Assembly: GCA_009924725.1 (NCBI GenBank)
Contig: RFRA01000001.1
Span: 1 to 33,363, forward strand
DNA: 33,363 nt
Direction: 5' to 3'
DNA from: Actinomycetota bacterium
GTDB taxonomy: Bacteria; Actinomycetota; Actinomycetes; Nanopelagicales; Nanopelagicaceae
Positions 6,343 through 15,092 of this stretch are shown one piece after another; positions within the stretch are counted from its first letter, which is position 1; each line of letters begins with the position of its first letter. The translations under genes and the position numbers were made by a program. A model generated the notes under the pieces. That model saw only the letters and a program-made list of their open reading frames with translations. It had not been told where the DNA came from and did not search any database.

Positions 6343-6428
6343 TTTTCAACCCTACTTATGGGTTTTCTCAGGAAAGTCCATTACACCTAAATTTAGAAAA
6401 CCGCAGCATTCGAAAGGAGACACGCCGC

Positions 6429-6938
6429 ATGATCTGCCCATTCTGCCGACATGACGATTCCCGCGTAGTCGACTCTCGCCCAGCCGAAGATGGCGCACAA
6501 ATTCGCCGTCGCCGCGAATGCACCGAATGCGGCGCTCGCTTTACTACCCAAGAGACCACCTTGCTTAACATTGTTAAGCGATCTGGTGCCTCCGAGCCAT
6601 TTAGCCGCGAAAAAGTTATCGCCGGCGTAACAAAGGCCTGCCAAGGCCGCCCAGTAAATGATGATGATCTTGCTCTGTTGGCAATGCGAGTTGAAGAAAC
6701 TTTGCGTGCTACCGGTCAAGCCGAAATCGAAGCTCAAGAAGTTGGTTTAGCTATTTTGGCGCCACTTCGCGAACTCGATGAGGTCGCCTACTTACGGTTT
6801 GCTTCGGTTTACCGTAGTTTTTCCTCCCTTGAAGATTTTGAAGGTGAGATCGCACTTCTCCGCGCGGCTCCTTCAACTCCCGCTTCAAAGAATTCCCCAG
6901 AAAAAAGCACAACTGCAGTTACTTCCTCCGCGAAATAA
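6429..6938 (+). CDS. nrdR: Transcriptional repressor NrdR
   Basis: 169 residues. A zinc ribbon (Cys3, Cys6, Cys31, Cys34; CPFC and CTEC) precedes an ATP-cone domain (~46-136; VVDSR and RRRRECTEC as in the family). NrdR senses ATP/dATP and represses ribonucleotide reductase genes by binding paired boxes; such a pair lies upstream here, so autoregulation is likely. The start is set by AAAGGAG at 6413-6419 and by the invariant MxCPFC N-terminus. The Ser/Thr/Ala tail after ~145 is typical of actinobacterial members. nrdJ follows in the same orientation 175 bp downstream, as in Streptomyces. Confidence 0.96.
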   Translation: MICPFCRHDDSRVVDSRPAEDGAQIRRRRECTECGARFTTQETTLLNIVKRSGASEPFSREKVIAGVTKACQGRPVNDDDLALLAMRVEETLRATGQAEIEAQEVGLAILAPLRELDEVAYLRFASVYRSFSSLEDFEGEIALLRAAPSTPASKNSPEKSTTAVTSSAK

Positions 6939-7033
6939 CTGCACCTTCCCGTACGGCACCTACTGAAGAAAAAACCTAGCGATCCCCACTAGGAATAATT
7001 TAATAGGAAAACTTAATAGCTTTAAAAGCATTA

Positions 7034-7080
7034 TAAATCAGGGCTCACAGCACTCATTTGTAGTCAGCAGTTCTGATTTA
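7034..7080 (+). promoter_or_regulatory. Stem-loop in the nrdR-nrdJ intergenic region
   Basis: TAAATCAG (7034-7041) pairs with CTGATTTA (7073-7080), enclosing ~31 nt. A TATAAA at 7032-7037 overlaps the left arm, and a TATAAG at 7093-7098 lies just before nrdJ. The dyad may be a leader structure or an operator for nrdJ. No conserved cobalamin-riboswitch core was seen. A weaker hairpin CCTAG/CTAGG is at 6975-6993. Confidence 0.35.
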
Positions 7081-7113
7081 AAAACGACGCGATATAAGAA
7101 AATGGAGATTCAC

Positions 7114-9945
7114 ATGTCAGATACGGTTATCAACCGAGTAGCAGCGAAAGTAAAGCCTGGGAAGGGCCTAACAATCGAACGTATTTACACCACCGAAGGT
7201 GTGCACCCATATGACCAAGTAACTTGGGAGCGCCGCGATGTGGTCCAGACCAACTGGAAAACTGGCGAAACAGTATTTGAACAACGTGGCGTTGAATACG
7301 CTGACTTCTGGTCAGTAAACGCGTCAATGATTGTTACAACAAAGTATTTCCGTGGCGCAGTTGGCCATGAAAACCGTGAATGGTCCTTGAAACAGGTAAT
7401 CGATCGCGTCGTTCTTACCTACACGAAGGCCGGAAGAGAAAACGGTTATTTCAACACTGAACAAGATGCGCAGATCTTCGAGCACGAACTTACCTACATG
7501 TTGCTACACCAGATCTTTAGCTTTAACTCTCCAGTCTGGTTTAACGTTGGCACCAAGGCGCCACAGCAAGTATCAGCATGTTTCATCTTGTCAGTTGATG
7601 ACACCATGGATTCAATTCTTAACTGGTACCGCGAAGAAGGAATGATCTTCAAAGGCGGTTCAGGTGCTGGTCTAAACCTTTCCCGTATTCGCTCGTCAAA
7701 GGAATTGCTTAAGTCAGGTGGCACAGCCTCTGGCCCAGTTTCATTCATGCGCGGTGCTGATGCATCTGCCGGAACAATCAAGTCAGGTGGCGCAACACGT
7801 CGTGCGGCCAAGATGGTTGTTCTAGATGTTGATCATCCAGATATCGAAGAATTCATTGAGACCAAGGTTGCTGAAGAAGACAAGATTCGCGCACTTCGCG
7901 ATGCTGGCTTTGACATGGATCTCGGTGGCAAAGACATTATTTCTGTGCAATATCAGAATGCAAATAACTCAGTTCGTGTTAGCGATGAATTCATGCGCGC
8001 ATACGAGAACGGCACTGGCTTTGGTTTAACTGCGCGTTCAACTGGTGAAGTTATTGAAACAGTTGATGCACGCGCGCTATTCCGCAAGATGGCCGAAGCT
8101 GCATGGGCATGTGCTGATCCAGGAATTCAATATGACGACACCATCAATGATTGGCACACCAATCCTGAGACCGGTCGCATCAATGCATCAAACCCATGTT
8201 CTGAGTACATGTCACTAGATAACTCATCTTGTAACTTGGCTTCCCTTAACTTGATGAAGTTCCTTAAGGAAGATGGTTCATTTGATGCAAAGGGCTTTGC
8301 TCGCTCAGCTGAACTAATCATCACTGCCATGGATATCTCAATCTGTTTCGCAGATTTCCCAACTCAAGCAATCGGTGACACAACTCGTGCATACCGTCAG
8401 CTTGGAATTGGGTATGCCAACCTAGGCGCGCTACTTATGGCATCAGGTCTTGCATATGACTCAGAAGGTGGCCGCGCTCTAGCTGGTGCGATTACTTCAT
8501 TGATGACAGGTGTTACCTACAAGCGCTCAGCTGAACTAGCTGGCATTGTTGGTGCATACGATGGTTTCGCACAGAACGCTAAGCCACATGCTCGCGTAAT
8601 GCGCAAGCACGCGGCTGCATCATCATCTGCTAAGTCAATGACAACGCTTGATAAAGATGTTTGGGCCGAAGCAAACAAGGCTTGGGATGCCTGTCTTTCA
8701 ACTGGCGATAAAAACGGCTGGCGTAACGCACAGATCTCTGTGCTTGCCCCAACTGGCACCATCGGCCTAATGATGGATTGCGATACAACTGGTATCGAAC
8801 CTGACTTTTCACTAGTTAAGTTCAAGAAGCTAGTTGGCGGCGGTTCAATGCAGATCGTGAACCAAACTGTTCCAGCTGCGCTAAAGAAGCTTGGCTATGC
8901 CGATGAAACCATCGAAGCAATCGTTGAATTCATTGCAAACAACGGACACGTCATTGACGCGCCTGGCCTAAAGCAAGAGCACTACGACGTATTCGATTGT
9001 GCACTAGGTGCACGATCAATCGCGCCAATGGGCCACGTTCGCATGATGGCTGCTTGCCAGCCATTCCTATCAGGTGCGATCTCAAAGACCGTTAACCTGC
9101 CAGAAGATGCAACAGTTGAAGATGTTGAAGAGGTTTACTACGAGAGCTGGAAGATGGGCATCAAGGCACTTGCCGTTTACCGCGACAATTGCAAGGTTGG
9201 TCAACCGTTATCTGATGGCAAGGCAAAGAAGAAGGAAGTTGAAGTAGAAGCTGTGGCACCTGCCGCTGCAACACGTAAGCGCCTTCCAAAGTCACGTCCA
9301 TCAACTACAACATCATTTGCTGTTGGCGGCGCTGAGGGTTACATGACTTCAGGTGCATACGCCGATGGCGCTCTTGGCGAAGTATTCCTAAAGCTAGGCA
9401 AGCAAGGTTCAACACTTGCCGGCGTAATGGATGCCTTCTCAATTGCGGTATCAATTGGTTTGCAATACGGCGTACCGCTAGAGACTTTCGTAGAGAAGTT
9501 CACTAACTTGCGCTTCGAGCCAGCTGGTATGACTGATGATCAAGATATTCGTATGGCGCAATCAATGATGGATTACATCTTCCGTCGTCTAGCACTTGAT
9601 TACCTGCCATTTGAAACTCGCAGTGCAATGGGTCTATACACATCAGCAGAGCGCACACGCGCCCTAGAAACCGGTGAATACACCCCAGATGTTGCAGCAG
9701 TGACCGAGACCTTGTCTCAGTCAGCGGCTCCTGCCGCAGTTGCCCCAGCAGCACCAGCTGCCAATGTTCAAGATGTGAAGATTGAAGAAGCACCACGTGC
9801 TTACAACTCTTCAACTGAACTAATGGAAGCAATTACCGGTGTGGCATCCGATGCTCCGCTATGCATGACTTGCGGTGTGAAGATGCGTGCCTCAGGTGCG
9901 TGCTACGTCTGCGAAGGCTGCGGCAACACCTCAGGCTGCAGCTAA
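7114..9945 (+). CDS. nrdJ: Adenosylcobalamin-dependent (class II) ribonucleotide reductase NrdJ
   Basis: 943 residues from the ATG at 7114, preceded by GGAG at 7104-7107; an in-frame ATG at 7102 lacks its own site. Class II RNR reduces ribonucleotides to deoxyribonucleotides without oxygen, using a cobalamin-generated thiyl radical. In this numbering the radical Cys is Cys362 (NPCSEYM). The redox pair is Cys156 (SACF) and Cys373 (SSCNL); the 11-residue gap 362-373 matches Thermotoga NrdJ. The glycine-rich GGSGAGLNLSRIR loop is present. The C-terminus carries a Cys-rich shuttle (CMTC, CYVCEGCG, GCS), and Ala/Pro-rich linkers follow ~710 and ~870. No class I genes are in the window. It needs B12 from salvage or synthesis elsewhere. 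Confidence 0.97.
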   Translation: MSDTVINRVAAKVKPGKGLTIERIYTTEGVHPYDQVTWERRDVVQTNWKTGETVFEQRGVEYADFWSVNASMIVTTKYFRGAVGHENREWSLKQVIDRVVLTYTKAGRENGYFNTEQDAQIFEHELTYMLLHQIFSFNSPVWFNVGTKAPQQVSACFILSVDDTMDSILNWYREEGMIFKGGSGAGLNLSRIRSSKELLKSGGTASGPVSFMRGADASAGTIKSGGATRRAAKMVVLDVDHPDIEEFIETKVAEEDKIRALRDAGFDMDLGGKDIISVQYQNANNSVRVSDEFMRAYENGTGFGLTARSTGEVIETVDARALFRKMAEAAWACADPGIQYDDTINDWHTNPETGRINASNPCSEYMSLDNSSCNLASLNLMKFLKEDGSFDAKGFARSAELIITAMDISICFADFPTQAIGDTTRAYRQLGIGYANLGALLMASGLAYDSEGGRALAGAITSLMTGVTYKRSAELAGIVGAYDGFAQNAKPHARVMRKHAAASSSAKSMTTLDKDVWAEANKAWDACLSTGDKNGWRNAQISVLAPTGTIGLMMDCDTTGIEPDFSLVKFKKLVGGGSMQIVNQTVPAALKKLGYADETIEAIVEFIANNGHVIDAPGLKQEHYDVFDCALGARSIAPMGHVRMMAACQPFLSGAISKTVNLPEDATVEDVEEVYYESWKMGIKALAVYRDNCKVGQPLSDGKAKKKEVEVEAVAPAAATRKRLPKSRPSTTTSFAVGGAEGYMTSGAYADGALGEVFLKLGKQGSTLAGVMDAFSIAVSIGLQYGVPLETFVEKFTNLRFEPAGMTDDQDIRMAQSMMDYIFRRLALDYLPFETRSAMGLYTSAERTRALETGEYTPDVAAVTETLSQSAAPAAVAPAAPAANVQDVKIEEAPRAYNSSTELMEAITGVASDAPLCMTCGVKMRASGACYVCEGCGNTSGCS

Positions 9946-9963
9946 GACACGCTGATCTAAATG

Positions 9964-9996
9964 AAAGGTTTAGGGTTTAAAACCCACTAAACTTTT
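9964..9996 (+). terminator. Terminator-like hairpin 1 after nrdJ
   Basis: AAAGGTTTAG (9964-9973) pairs with CTAAACTTTT (9987-9996) with one G-U, enclosing a second dyad GGTTT/AAAACC. The right arm itself ends in TTTT. Confidence 0.55.
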
Positions 9997-10013
9997 CCCA
10001 TATTAAAGAAACT

Positions 10014-10051
10014 ACCTTCGCGGGTTATCCGGTTCGCGAGGGTTTTTCTTT
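10014..10051 (+). terminator. Rho-independent terminator after nrdJ
   Basis: ACCTTCGCG (10014-10022) pairs with CGCGAGGGT (10035-10043), followed by TTTTCTTT. A 9-bp stem with a U-rich tail ends the nrdRJ unit. Confidence 0.8.
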
Positions 10052-10069
10052 GCCCAAAAACGACTCTGT

Positions 10070-10075
10070 TAATAT
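10070..10075 (+). promoter_or_regulatory. -10 box of esterase gene, leaderless
   Basis: TAATAT, then TTCAAG, then the ATG at 10082. The 6-nt spacing predicts a leaderless transcript. Confidence 0.6.
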
Positions 10076-10081
10076 TTCAAG

Positions 10082-10906
10082 ATGGCTAGCGAGATTGAGT
10101 ATTTCATTGAGGGCGTAAGCAGCCCCGTGCGCCGACTTAATATTGGTGCGCGCACAATTGAATACTGGGCACCTGAGACAGCCACAGATCGAATTCTCAT
10201 CGCCCACGATGGTCAATGTATTTTTGATACCAGAACAGCTAAGAAATCAACAACATGGGAGTTAGCTCAAAACTCGATCAAGGTAGCGGCAGAACTAAAT
10301 GTGACGCCACCTTTGATTATTGGTATTTGGCATCAAGGGCAAGTGGGGGATTCAGTTGCTCGTGGTCTTGATCTTTCACCAGATAGTTACTTTAAATCAG
10401 GCATTCCGCTCTTTCCGAAGAATGGTCCATTTGATATCAGCGCAACAAAGGGCGATATATATTTAAATGAGATTTTTAATTCATACCTTCCCGAAGTTTT
10501 AAGTCGCACGAATGCTGCTTATTCACCTGAGAAAACAGCAATGATCGGTGCCAGCAGAGGCGGGCTCAGTACGTTGTATGCACTCAAGGACCACTCAGAA
10601 AAGTTTCATACTGCGCTGGCCCATTCCACACATTGGACTATTGGTAAATACCCGCTTGTTGAATTAACGGTTGCTGGCTTGCCCGAGCCGGGCAAACATA
10701 AAATTTGGATGGCTCATGGCACTCAAGGATTTGATTCAGAGTATGGCGAGTTTCAAAATCATGCTCATAAGCTGTTAATTGATAAGGGATATTCATTCGA
10801 TCGCGATTTAGCTTTCACTCTTTATGAAGGGGCGGCGCACACCGAATCTGCCTGGGCTGCCCAAGCAGGAGATTCTCTTCGTTTTTGGATAAACAAATCG
10901 TTATAA
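10082..10906 (+). CDS. Alpha/beta-hydrolase, enterochelin-esterase-like (putative esterase family)
   Basis: 274 residues, cytosolic (no signal peptide). The nucleophile elbow GASRGG places Ser158, and the catalytic His is probably His253 in GAAHTESAWAAQ, the His/Glu/Trp arrangement typical of the PF00756 esterase family (enterochelin esterase-like and acyl or feruloyl esterases). Residues ~38-60 (ILIAHDGQCIFD) match the family's first core strand and oxyanion region. It precedes a LacI-controlled uptake operon but has its own leaderless promoter. A role in de-esterifying an imported glycoside is possible but only inferred from position. Confidence 0.8.
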   Translation: MASEIEYFIEGVSSPVRRLNIGARTIEYWAPETATDRILIAHDGQCIFDTRTAKKSTTWELAQNSIKVAAELNVTPPLIIGIWHQGQVGDSVARGLDLSPDSYFKSGIPLFPKNGPFDISATKGDIYLNEIFNSYLPEVLSRTNAAYSPEKTAMIGASRGGLSTLYALKDHSEKFHTALAHSTHWTIGKYPLVELTVAGLPEPGKHKIWMAHGTQGFDSEYGEFQNHAHKLLIDKGYSFDRDLAFTLYEGAAHTESAWAAQAGDSLRFWINKSL

Positions 10907-10934
10907 AAATATCGTTGCGAAATCTCTAAATCTC

Positions 10935-10963
10935 TTGACTTAGGCATACCCCAGCACTAACTT
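10935..10963 (+). promoter_or_regulatory. Promoter of the lacI-ABC-ARH operon
   Basis: -35 TTGACT (10935-10940), 17-bp spacer, -10 TAACTT (10958-10963). The predicted transcript start (~10970) falls inside the palindromic operator immediately downstream. Confidence 0.7.
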
Positions 10964-10981
10964 ACTGTAAACGTTTACAGT
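10964..10981. promoter_or_regulatory. LacI-family operator, perfect 18-bp palindrome
   Basis: ACTGTAAACGTTTACAGT, a perfect dyad with the central CG typical of LacI/GalR-family operators. It abuts the -10 and covers the transcript start, so the encoded LacI protein is expected to repress its own operon. Confidence 0.9.
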
Positions 10982-10997
10982 AGGAAGGAGCAGGGCG

Positions 10998-11999
10998 ATG
11001 ACTCGAAGCAATAAAACCAGAGCAACGATGCATGATGTCGCCCGCGAGGCTAATGTCTCTATTGCTTCAGTTTCACGCTTTATTAATGGCCAGACTGTTC
11101 GAGAAGAGATCGAACCAAGAATTACGAAAGCTATATCAGCCCTAAATTTTAAGCCAAATTCAGCAGGTAGAGCTTTGCGAGCAAGTAAAACTCAGCAAAT
11201 CTGCCTTTCGGTGCCTGATATTTCTAACCCGGTTTATCAAACAATTACTAAAGGTGTTCAGAACATTCTGAATAAAACTGATTACCGCTTGATGTTAGCG
11301 CCACGAAACTTATCAGTAGAAGAAAATCTAGCTTTGATCGATTCACTCGATTCCAATTATGCCGATGGCTTTATCTTTCTATCTTTAGTGGATGATCCAA
11401 GAATTAGAAAAGCCTTCATGAAATTAAGTATTCCGGCTGTAGTAATTGGTAACGTCGAAGTACATGAAGAAGTAGACACGATAAAAGTTGCCTCAGGCGC
11501 AGTAGAACTAGCTCTTGCCTATCTGGTCAATAAGTATGGCGGAGATGTTCTCTTCTTAAATGGTCCATCTTCTACAATTCCTGGACGAAATAGAAAGAAA
11601 GGCTTCCTTGAAGCCATGCAAAGCCGTGGGATAGATGGCACCAAGCATGTGGTTGAAGCTGAAAGTTTTAACGTTGAAGCTGGTCTGTCAGCTCTGGGTA
11701 AAGTTAAAAACATCAGCACATACCGCTCGATTATCTGCGCTAACGACTTGTTAGCAGCGGCAGCCTTGCGTTTTCTATCGACTTTGAAAATTGATGTTCC
11801 AAATAAAATTGCAGTTATAGGAATTGATAATACTGATTTAGCAAGCGTTCTCAGCCCAGCCTTAACTTCGATCGACTATAAGTCTGAGTTTCGCGGCGAG
11901 CTGGCCGCCAAGTTCATTTTAGATCGATTGAACGATCCGACTACGGCTTATCGAAAGATCAGTATTGCTCCAGAATTAGTGGAACGGGAATCGGCATGA
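10998..11999 (+). CDS. LacI-family transcriptional regulator of the uptake operon
   Basis: 333 residues. An N-terminal HTH and hinge (residues ~9-65, MHDVAREANVSIASVSRFI) is followed by a periplasmic-binding-protein-like sensor domain (~66-333). LacI proteins bind palindromes as dimers and release on sugar binding; the operator 17 bp before the start indicates autoregulation. The ATG has AAGGAG at 10985-10990 with 7-nt spacing. The stop overlaps the first permease start (ATGA), so the regulator is the first gene of the operon it controls. The ligand is unknown but is presumably the imported compound or a breakdown product. Confidence 0.93.
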   Translation: MTRSNKTRATMHDVAREANVSIASVSRFINGQTVREEIEPRITKAISALNFKPNSAGRALRASKTQQICLSVPDISNPVYQTITKGVQNILNKTDYRLMLAPRNLSVEENLALIDSLDSNYADGFIFLSLVDDPRIRKAFMKLSIPAVVIGNVEVHEEVDTIKVASGAVELALAYLVNKYGGDVLFLNGPSSTIPGRNRKKGFLEAMQSRGIDGTKHVVEAESFNVEAGLSALGKVKNISTYRSIICANDLLAAAALRFLSTLKIDVPNKIAVIGIDNTDLASVLSPALTSIDYKSEFRGELAAKFILDRLNDPTTAYRKISIAPELVERESA

Positions 12000-12892
12000 C
12001 AAAGCGAATCTCGACAATTAAGAATCAAGACAGATCAGTCAAGATTCTGCTTGCTCCACTGCTCGTTTTAATTATTTTGGTGAGCACGGTCCCAATTATT
12101 CTTTCGGTATTAGCCGCCTTCACTGACTGGGTAGCTGGAATTGATGTCGACATCAATTTTGTTGGTCTTGCCAACTTCAAATACATGCTGACAGATATGC
12201 AGTTTTTTGCCTCATTTAAACTCGGTTTGATCTGGTCTATTCTGGTGACAGTTCTAACCACAATTATGGGTGTGTGTGTCGCACTGCTGCTGAATCAAAA
12301 TAAGCGCTACATGTTTCCATTGAAGTTGTTAGCACTTTCCCCTTGGGCAATGTCGCCACCAGCAATTGCCGTTATCTGGATTACTTTAATGAACGTTAAT
12401 AGCGGGCCATTTAATGTGATTCTTAGAAAACTCAATGTTCCGGCTGGCAAAATTGGTTTTCTGGAAGATCCAACGCTCTTCTTCCCGACCTTACTTGTGA
12501 TTGGCGCGTGGGCCTTGATGCCCATGATCACTTTGTCCGCGTTAGCCTCTTTAAAAATACTCTCCCGCGAACTTTCAGAAGCTATGGATATTGATGGCGT
12601 TACTCCGCTTCAAAAACTACGACATTTGATTCTTCCGCACCTGCGCCCGGTATTGGTACCGTTATTTGCGTTAAACCTGATTTGGAACTTTGGCGCATTC
12701 GATTTGATTTATGTGATTCTGGGTTCGTTCCCACCACCAAATTCGGAAATTCCAATTGTTTTCGCATTTAGACAAGCATTTAAATATGGACAGTTTGGAT
12801 ATGCAAGTGCGTTAGGTGTGACTATTGCGCTATTTGAACTAGTTCTTGTCTATGCGATTTTGAGGAAGCAGATGCGAGAGAGCAATCAATGA
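11996..12892 (+). CDS. Sugar ABC transporter permease (MalF/UgpA type)
   Basis: 298 residues with six or so hydrophobic segments, the first at ~15-42. The cytoplasmic EAA loop (EAMDIDGVTPLQKLRHLILP, near residues 198-217) docks the ATPase. This is the CUT1 carbohydrate importer family, which handles oligosaccharides, polyols and glycosides. The start overlaps the lacI stop by 4 bp and the 3' end overlaps the next permease by 4 bp, indicating translational coupling. No ATPase gene accompanies it; a shared MsmK/UgpC-like subunit encoded elsewhere is likely. Confidence 0.93.
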   Translation: MTKRISTIKNQDRSVKILLAPLLVLIILVSTVPIILSVLAAFTDWVAGIDVDINFVGLANFKYMLTDMQFFASFKLGLIWSILVTVLTTIMGVCVALLLNQNKRYMFPLKLLALSPWAMSPPAIAVIWITLMNVNSGPFNVILRKLNVPAGKIGFLEDPTLFFPTLLVIGAWALMPMITLSALASLKILSRELSEAMDIDGVTPLQKLRHLILPHLRPVLVPLFALNLIWNFGAFDLIYVILGSFPPPNSEIPIVFAFRQAFKYGQFGYASALGVTIALFELVLVYAILRKQMRESNQ

Positions 12893-13704
12893 AAACTTTA
12901 AGAGTAATCGGCACCGTATTCTTTACCATCTTCTTTGGACTGCCGCTTTTTTGGCTGGTTTCCACCTCTCTTAAACAAGAATTACAAATCGGCAGTAGTG
13001 ATTTGATCTGGTTCCCGACTAAGCCAGATTGGGCAAATTACTCCGAAGCGGTAAATCGCAGCGGAATCTTGGTTGCGGCTTGGAATAGCTTATGGATTTC
13101 AACGGTTTCTGCTTTTATTACCACCGCTGTGACAGCCCCTGCGGCTTACTTAGTTGCACAATCAAAAGGCTGGTTTTCAAAGGTGGCAACTGGCTGGGTT
13201 TTGAGTTCTCAAGTCTTCCCATCAATTTTGACAGTTTTCCCGCTCTTTTTGATCTATGTGAAAATTGGCCTATTTAATACTTTTACCGGAGCCATCATCC
13301 TTTACGTTATTTTCAATTTGCCGTTTTCACTATGGCTACAGCGCGGCTTTGTTAAGAATGTTCCAACCGAAATTCTAGAAGCTGGCAGAATCGATGGCGC
13401 ATCTGGACTCAAAGTACTTCGTTATGTGGTCCTGCCGTTGATCCTGCCCGGCTCAATTGTGGTCTTTATTTATGCCTTTATTAACACCTGGAATAACTTC
13501 CTGGTTGCGACTGTGTTCTTGCAAGGAAATGAGAAGCAAACTCTCACTACCCAATTAGCAAGATTTATCGGAACGGAGGGGTTGGGTTTATTCGGACCAT
13601 TTGCTGCAGCGACTGTGCTCTCAGTAATACCGACTCTTCTTCTGTTCATAGTGCTACAACGAAAATTCACAGCTAACTTGGTCGCAGGTGCGGTCAAGAG
13701 TTAG
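12889..13704 (+). CDS. Sugar ABC transporter permease (MalG/UgpE type)
   Basis: 271 residues with six predicted membrane spans, the first at ~7-27. The EAA loop is EAGRIDGASGLKVLRYVVLP. It is the partner of the preceding MalF-type permease in a CUT1 importer, with its start overlapping that gene's stop (ATGA). A 38-bp gap separates it from the binding-protein gene. Confidence 0.93.
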   Translation: MKTLRVIGTVFFTIFFGLPLFWLVSTSLKQELQIGSSDLIWFPTKPDWANYSEAVNRSGILVAAWNSLWISTVSAFITTAVTAPAAYLVAQSKGWFSKVATGWVLSSQVFPSILTVFPLFLIYVKIGLFNTFTGAIILYVIFNLPFSLWLQRGFVKNVPTEILEAGRIDGASGLKVLRYVVLPLILPGSIVVFIYAFINTWNNFLVATVFLQGNEKQTLTTQLARFIGTEGLGLFGPFAAATVLSVIPTLLLFIVLQRKFTANLVAGAVKS

Positions 13705-13742
13705 TCGTGATGTTTTAAAAACCAACCAATGTAGGGGGAGAA

Positions 13743-15014
13743 ATGAAGCAAAGTCGCTTTAATGCAAAAGCTAAGCTTTTGTCTTTGGCAGCTATTGGTG
13801 CAATTTCAATAGCGACACTAGTGCCGGTGCAGTCTGCATCAGCAGCCCAGGAACTTCGATTCATGTCGTGGGCCTGGCAAGAACCACATATAGCTGTACT
13901 AAAGAATTTAGTCGCACAGTGGAATAAGGCAAATCCAAGCATTCCAGTAAAGCTTGAACTAGTTGATGAAGAGGGTCTTTATACTCAACTTTCAACTGGC
14001 TTCCTAGCCGGAACTGCGCCAGATGTGATTGACACTGAAGCGGCAGCAGCACTTCAATATGCAAAGAGCGGATATTTGTATAACCTCGCTCCGGATTTTC
14101 GTTACTTGCAGAAGGAAATTAATCCAGGAATCTGGACAACTGCGAGCTACAAAGCCAAGTTGTTTGGCGCGCCGTGGATGATTGAGCAATACATTCCAGT
14201 AGCAAACGTTGATCTTTTCAAGAAGCTTGGCGTAGCCGTTCCAAAGCCAACCGATACTTTAACTTGGGATGACCTTCGCGCGCTTGCAAAGAAGGTTACT
14301 ACAGCCGATATGTCAGGAATTGGCGTCGGACTTGGTTCAGCAGCGAAGTTGACCATGGTTATGGGTCCAACAGTCGGTGCAAAGTACTTCACAGGTGTTA
14401 CAACAGGAGCGAAGGCCCGTCTAATTCAGGGCGATGCTGAACTTCAAATCGTTAAGACAATCAATGACATGATCCAAGTTGATAAGAGCATGAGCAGCAA
14501 GTACGTAAGTACTAGCCCTCAGACTGACTTCCTTAACGGAAAGTTGCCGATTTGGTTCACAAAGAACTCATTGGCTAACACCATCGATTTGCAATCAGAT
14601 ATCAAGTACCAATACCTACCAATGATTTCAGGTAGCGGCGGAGCTGCTCAAGCTCCTACTGCAGGAATCTATGCAGTAAGTGCACAAAGCAAGCAAACTA
14701 AGAATTCAGTTAAGTTCGTTAAGTTCTTAATGGAAGCTCAGAATCTTGCTCAGACAAATATTGCTGTTGGTGGATCTATTCCAGGTACAGCAAGCGGACA
14801 AGCAGCAGTAAAGGCGCTTAAGAAAGATGCAAACTGGCAGTTCACCATGAGCCAAGGTGCAAATCTAACAACAGCCCCATTCTTGTTCGTGCCACAGTGG
14901 GAAGCTTGGAAGGGCTCCTTCCAGAACCCACAAGCTAAATTGCTTTATACCGGCAAGATAACTCTTGATGAGTATAAGAAAGCAATAACAAATGGCTGGA
15001 ATGGTCTCCGTTAA
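13743..15014 (+). CDS. Extracellular solute-binding protein, family 1 (sugar ABC importer)
   Basis: 423 residues. A Sec signal peptide (basic MKQSRFNAKAK, hydrophobic core, cut after ASA near 34) has no lipobox Cys, so the protein is exported without a lipid anchor or is held by the permeases. The mature part matches family-1 carbohydrate-binding proteins: LVAQWNKANPSIPVKLELV near the N-terminus, GTAPDVIDTEAA, then a GIYAVSAQSKQTKNSVKFVKFLM helix. A G-rich ribosome binding site (AGGGGGAG, 13733-13740) is very close to the ATG. It is followed by a 14-bp hairpin that may raise its mRNA level over downstream genes. Substrate unknown. Confidence 0.92.
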   Translation: MKQSRFNAKAKLLSLAAIGAISIATLVPVQSASAAQELRFMSWAWQEPHIAVLKNLVAQWNKANPSIPVKLELVDEEGLYTQLSTGFLAGTAPDVIDTEAAAALQYAKSGYLYNLAPDFRYLQKEINPGIWTTASYKAKLFGAPWMIEQYIPVANVDLFKKLGVAVPKPTDTLTWDDLRALAKKVTTADMSGIGVGLGSAAKLTMVMGPTVGAKYFTGVTTGAKARLIQGDAELQIVKTINDMIQVDKSMSSKYVSTSPQTDFLNGKLPIWFTKNSLANTIDLQSDIKYQYLPMISGSGGAAQAPTAGIYAVSAQSKQTKNSVKFVKFLMEAQNLAQTNIAVGGSIPGTASGQAAVKALKKDANWQFTMSQGANLTTAPFLFVPQWEAWKGSFQNPQAKLLYTGKITLDEYKKAITNGWNGLR

Positions 15015-15035
15015 AGACTAAAACATATCTAGAAC

Positions 15036-15071
15036 GTCCCCAAGGCCAGACTAAAGCCTGGCCTTGGGGAC
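15036..15071 (+). terminator. 14-bp intercistronic hairpin after the binding-protein gene
   Basis: GTCCCCAAGGCCAG (15036-15049) pairs perfectly with CTGGCCTTGGGGAC (15058-15071) around an 8-nt loop. There is no U-tract, so it probably blocks 3' exonucleases or attenuates transcription partially rather than ending it. It separates the binding-protein gene from the ARH genes. Confidence 0.7.
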
Positions 15072-15092
15072 ACTAAATAACTTGGAGACTAA

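Noticed and set aside
6939..7113. Cobalamin riboswitch upstream of the B12-dependent reductase
   Set aside because: No conserved B12-box-like core was found, and class II genes are normally not repressed by B12. Only a generic stem-loop is seen.
10082..10906. Esterase as first gene of the LacI operon
   Set aside because: It has its own leaderless promoter, and the operon promoter and operator lie after its stop codon.
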